NCBI RefSeq assembly: GCF_014656095.1
Contig: NZ_BNBT01000098.1
Location: forward strand, 1 to 32,408
DNA from: Streptomyces longispororuber
Lineage (GTDB): Bacteria; Actinomycetota; Actinomycetes; Streptomycetales; Streptomycetaceae
Direction: 5' to 3'
Length of the DNA stretch: 32,408 nucleotides
Made by a program: the position numbers and the translations under genes. Shown one piece after another: positions 29,840 through 32,408 of this stretch (positions are counted from its first letter, which is position 1; each line of letters begins with the position of its first letter). The notes under the pieces are model-generated. The model was not told the DNA's origin, did no database searches, and worked only from the letters and a program-made list of their open reading frames with translations.

Positions 29840-29846
29840 GCGTGCG

Positions 29847-30728
29847 TCAGCTCCCTGTGCTGCGGTACGAGCGAAGGCCCGCGCGCCAGGCGAGGCCCGC
29901 GAGCGCGAGGCAGGCGAAGGCGACCGCCGGCGGGGTGAAGGCGACCCACGCCGGCAGGTCGAGCGGGTACGGGCGGCCCAGGACGTACAGTCCGGGCAGC
30001 CAGTTCACGAAGGCGATCGGCACGACGTAGGTGACGCCGCGCACGAGCTCCTGGGCGAAGACGGTCGGCGGGTACTGGAGCAGCGTGTTGCCCCCGTACG
30101 TGAAGGAGTTCTGCACCTCGGAGGCGTCCTGGGCGACGAACTGGAAGGCCGCGCCGAGGACGAAGACGGAGGCGAAGATCCCGGTGCCGCTGATCAGCAT
30201 CAGCGGGATCATCAGGACCTTCAGGGGTGTCCAGTCGATGTCGGTGCTCCCCAGGGCGTACGCGAGGACGAGCAGGCCCTGGGTGACCCGGCCCAGGCGG
30301 CGCAGCGCGAAGCGGTCGGCGGCGACCTGCGCGAGCACCGGCACGGGCCGGACCAGGAGGGTGTCGAGCGTGCCGTCGCGCACCCGCCTGCCGAGCCGCT
30401 CCATCGAGCCCATGGTGAGGTCGGCGAGGCCGAAGGCGGTGGAGACGGCGCCGTACAGGAAGGCGATCTCGCCGAGGCCGTAGCCGCCCAACCGGTCGAC
30501 CTGGGAGAACATCAGCAGGATCGCGACGAAGTCGAGGCCGGTGGCCGCGAGGTTCGCGAGGGCCGTCAGGACGAAGGACGTGCGGTACGCCATCGTGGAG
30601 CGGATCCACATGGCGGTGATCAGGCCGTAGGCGCGCAGCCCCTCCCGGGCCCGGGCGAGGGGCCCGGCCGGTCCGTCGAACGCGCGCGCCCCGGGGGCCG
30701 TCTCCCGGTCCCGCAGCAGCTCAGCCAC
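29847..30728 (-). CDS. ABC-2 type permease (DUF990-like), second subunit
   Basis: The 293-residue protein has six predicted helices. Landmarks are AMWIRSTMAYRTSFVLTALANLA, LGEIAFLYGAVSTAFGLADL, MERLGRRVRDGTLDTLLVRPVPVLAQVAADRFALRRLGR and GVTYVVPIAFVNWLPGLYVLG. The DGTLDTLLVRPV stretch is typical of the ABC-2 permease family PF06182. An N-terminal cytosolic tail of about 30 residues precedes the first helix. The GTG start overlaps the preceding permease stop by 8 bp. Confidence 0.92.
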   Translation of the reverse strand: MAELLRDRETAPGARAFDGPAGPLARAREGLRAYGLITAMWIRSTMAYRTSFVLTALANLAATGLDFVAILLMFSQVDRLGGYGLGEIAFLYGAVSTAFGLADLTMGSMERLGRRVRDGTLDTLLVRPVPVLAQVAADRFALRRLGRVTQGLLVLAYALGSTDIDWTPLKVLMIPLMLISGTGIFASVFVLGAAFQFVAQDASEVQNSFTYGGNTLLQYPPTVFAQELVRGVTYVVPIAFVNWLPGLYVLGRPYPLDLPAWVAFTPPAVAFACLALAGLAWRAGLRSYRSTGS

Positions 30729-31536
30729 CCTGGACCACCACCCGGCGGGTCGCGAGGCCCTGGAGCAGCCGTCCCAGGGCCAGCAGCGCGGCCGCCCACG
30801 CGGCCTGGAAGGCGTACACGGCGAGCAGCCCGGTGCCCGTGTGCCTGCCGAGGAACACGTCCGCGGGCACCTGGAGCAGCGCCGACCAGGGCAGGGCGCG
30901 GGCGGCCTCGCCGAGGGCGCCCGGGAAGACGTGCAGGGGCAGCAGCAGGCCGGAGAAGAAGGTGCCCGCCAGCCAGGAGACCTGGGCCACGCCCGCGCCG
31001 TCGAGGAGCCAGAAGGCGCTGAGCGCCACCAGGTAGCGCAGGGCGAAGCTGACCACCACGCCGAGCAGGACCGCGAGCAGCGTCGCGAGCCAGGTCAACG
31101 GGTCGTCCGGCAGCGCGAGTTGGAACACGAGCGCCCCGAAGATCATCGGTACCACACCTCGGCCCAGGAGGTGGAACGCCGCCCGGCCCAGGTCGCTCGC
31201 GAGCCACCAGGCCTGGAGGTCGGCGGGCCGGTAGAGGTCGACGGCGACGTCGCCGGTGCGGATGCGCTCCATCAGGTCCGTCTCGAAGCCGCCGCCCATC
31301 GCCGCCATCGCCATCAGGAGGGCCTGACCGAGCCACACGTACGTCAGCGCCTGCGCCTGGTCGTATCCTCCTAGTCCGGGTCTCTCGTCCCAGAGGGCTA
31401 TGTAGGTGTAGGCAAGGATCACGCCGAACACGGTGTTGGTGAACACACCCGCCAGGGTCGCCGTGCGGTACGTGGCGAATCTCCGGAAGTTACCTCCGGC
31501 GACGGCCGCGTACAGGCGGAACCGTCCTGATCTCAC
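30721..31536 (-). CDS. ABC-2 type permease (DUF990-like), first subunit
   Basis: This is a 271-residue permease with about six helices: FRRFATYRTATLAGVFTNTVFGVILAYTYIALW, ALTYVWLGQALLMAMAAMG, DLMERIRTGDVAVDLYRPADLQAWWLASDLGRA and LSAFWLLDGAGVAQVSWLAGTFFSG. The RTGDVAVDLYRP stretch matches the partner permease's RDGTLDTLLVRP, showing homology of the two subunits. I chose GTG 31536 because AAAGGG lies six bases upstream; an in-frame ATG at 31542 directly abuts that sequence. It is the first gene of the exporter operon and diverges from the partial gene at the window end. Confidence 0.9.
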   Translation of the reverse strand: MRSGRFRLYAAVAGGNFRRFATYRTATLAGVFTNTVFGVILAYTYIALWDERPGLGGYDQAQALTYVWLGQALLMAMAAMGGGFETDLMERIRTGDVAVDLYRPADLQAWWLASDLGRAAFHLLGRGVVPMIFGALVFQLALPDDPLTWLATLLAVLLGVVVSFALRYLVALSAFWLLDGAGVAQVSWLAGTFFSGLLLPLHVFPGALGEAARALPWSALLQVPADVFLGRHTGTGLLAVYAFQAAWAAALLALGRLLQGLATRRVVVQGG

Positions 31537-31580
31537 GGACATCCCTTTCAGAGAGCCTCGTCCCGCTCAAGGCCGGGCGC

Positions 31581-31598
31581 CCGGACCGGTGTGTCCGG
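31581..31598. promoter_or_regulatory. 6-bp inverted repeat in the divergent promoter region
   Basis: CCGGAC (31581-31586) pairs with GTCCGG (31593-31598) across six bases. It sits about 40 bases upstream of the ABC exporter operon and about 90 bases upstream of the plus-strand genes. It is a weak operator candidate. Confidence 0.3.
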
Positions 31599-31690
31599 AC
31601 CGAAGCGCAGGAGCCTAATGTGAGCGGACCGTCCGTGCCAGGCAATTTCGCCGCGCGGCGCGTGCCTGGTCAGAAGGGCATGCGGAGACA

Positions 31691-31747
31691 GTGTGCAATG
31701 GGTCGTACGAGGCGTACGACGCGAACTGGGAGTTCCGCGAGACATGA
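31691..31747 (+). CDS. possible 18-residue peptide coupled to the downstream gene
   Basis: A GTG-initiated frame encodes MCNGSYEAYDANWEFRET and stops at a TGA that overlaps the ATG of the next gene (ATGA). Its codons TAC GAG GCG TAC GAC GCG AAC TGG GAG TTC CGC GAG have Streptomyces-like G/C third positions, unlike the other two frames. GGAG lies only three bases before the GTG, which is close. No other in-frame start exists back to the TAA at 31616. It may be a leader peptide that tunes translation of the downstream gene, or a conserved micro-protein. Confidence 0.4.
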   Translation: MCNGSYEAYDANWEFRET

Positions 31748-32408
31748 GCAGCGACGAGCCGCAGCAGCAGCGTGGCCCCGGGCGCGGGCCCGCTGACGGG
31801 CCCGGGGAGCCCGCCGCCCCCGAGGACGGGCCTGCGGCCAACGCCCCCCGGGGGGCGCACCGTCCGGCCGGGCGGCACCCCGGCGTCCCCGGCGAGGGTG
31901 ACGGGCCCGCACACCAGGGTGACCGCGCGTCCCGAGGTGGCCGCGCGCCCCGGGGCGAGCGTGCCTCCCGGGGCGACGGTGGGCCTCAGGACGGCCCGTC
32001 CCGGGGTGAGCGGGCATCCCAGGGCGACCGCGCGCCCCAGGGCGGGCGGGCGCCGCAGGGAGGCCGGGCGCCGCAGGGTGACCGCGCCGCGCGCCGTCCG
32101 TCCCCGGGTGCTCCCGGCCGGCCGGGCGCCGAGGGCGGCCCCTCGGGTGTGCCCGCCCACGACCCCGCCACGCAGAAGATCCGACCCGTCACCGACCGCG
32201 ACAAGCCTCCGGCCGGGGCGCCCGCGCGCCGGGGCGCGACCGGCTCCCCGCACGAGCCGGGTCCCGCGGCCCCCGCCCAGGACCCTGCCACCCAGCAGAT
32301 CCGTCCCGTCAAGGACCGTGCCAAGCCCCCGGCGCACGAGCGCGGCACCGCCCGCCGTCAGGGAGCCGGCGCGGCGGGAGCGGCCGGAGCGGCCGCCGCC
32401 GGGGCCGG
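31744..32408 (+). CDS. N-terminal part of a disordered protein, runs off the window
   Basis: An open frame of at least 221 codons begins MSSDEPQQQRGPGRGP and has no stop before the window ends. It is rich in Gly, Pro, Arg, Gln and Asp, with short repeats (RAPQGG, RAPQGD) and a duplicated motif DPATQKIRPV/DPATQQIRPV about 50 residues apart. It ends in an Ala/Gly run. No folded domain is seen yet. This is the usual look of the long disordered N-terminus of a Streptomyces membrane or cell-wall protein, whose domain would lie beyond the window. The ATGA overlap with the upstream mini-ORF and the clean codon bias support this strand over the antisense frames. Confidence 0.65.
   Translation, partial: MSSDEPQQQRGPGRGPADGPGEPAAPEDGPAANAPRGAHRPAGRHPGVPGEGDGPAHQGDRASRGGRAPRGERASRGDGGPQDGPSRGERASQGDRAPQGGRAPQGGRAPQGDRAARRPSPGAPGRPGAEGGPSGVPAHDPATQKIRPVTDRDKPPAGAPARRGATGSPHEPGPAAPAQDPATQQIRPVKDRAKPPAHERGTARRQGAGAAGAAGAAAAGA

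Noticed and set aside
31615..32337. 240-codon minus-strand frame at the window end
   Set aside because: It is antisense to a frame open to the window end with better codon bias and a coupled start; its composition is a Gly/Arg/Leu shadow.

Overview
The window is chromosomal DNA of a streptomycete or close relative. GC content is very high, codon third positions are almost all G or C, and GTG/TTG starts and 4-bp GTGA/ATGA overlaps are frequent. It also carries typical Streptomyces families: LAXTG-anchored secreted proteins, DUF3311 with an SSS symporter, a roadblock/DUF4388 cluster, and DUF1707-LiaF beside an ABC-2 exporter. All function calls come from reading the sequence and from family knowledge; no database search was run.

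Layout. (1) 42-6839: an LAHTG-anchored secreted protein; a ROK repressor divergent from a Gfo/Idh/MocA oxidoreductase, with a perfect 11-bp inverted repeat between them, and a UPF0303 gene coupled to the oxidoreductase; a choice-of-anchor A surface protein with an SDDP repeat stalk; a fumarylacetoacetate hydrolase family enzyme. (2) 6975-13450: a YidC/Oxa1 paralogue with DUF6412; an HxlR regulator divergent from an MFS exporter, with an 18-bp inverted repeat in the promoter region; a DUF3311 plus sodium:solute symporter pair; a SEC-C domain protein. (3) 13509-20254, possibly to about 21000: an island with visibly less extreme GC. On the plus strand it has a Vsr-type endonuclease, a C5-cytosine methyltransferase-like protein that lacks the catalytic cysteine, and a canonical C5 methyltransferase. 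On the minus strand, converging on these, is a tightly overlapped three-gene operon: an XRE-HTH/GHKL ATPase fusion, an unknown protein and a DUF6339-like protein. (4) 21433-25094: a small membrane protein, a DUF445 protein and a secreted SGNH hydrolase. (5) 25495-27758: three roadblock-like genes and a DUF4388-like regulator, without a small GTPase. (6) 27905-31542: an ABC-2 export operon ending in a DUF1707/LiaF-like gene. (7) 31691 to the window end: an 18-codon ORF overlapping by ATGA the start of a disordered protein that runs off the window.

The best candidate for an undescribed system is region 3. It looks like a restriction-modification-like or anti-phage locus: a Vsr-like nuclease, a catalytic methyltransferase paired with a cysteine-less partner, and an HTH-GHKL ATPase with two accessory proteins. 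The ATPase could act as controller and motor or switch. No helicase or classical PD-(D/E)XK nuclease is recognisable, so the architecture does not match the named restriction systems I know.

A second theme is minisatellite DNA. Repeats of 14, 21, 30 and 47 bp occur in intergenic regions, at gene ends and, in frame, inside at least four proteins.
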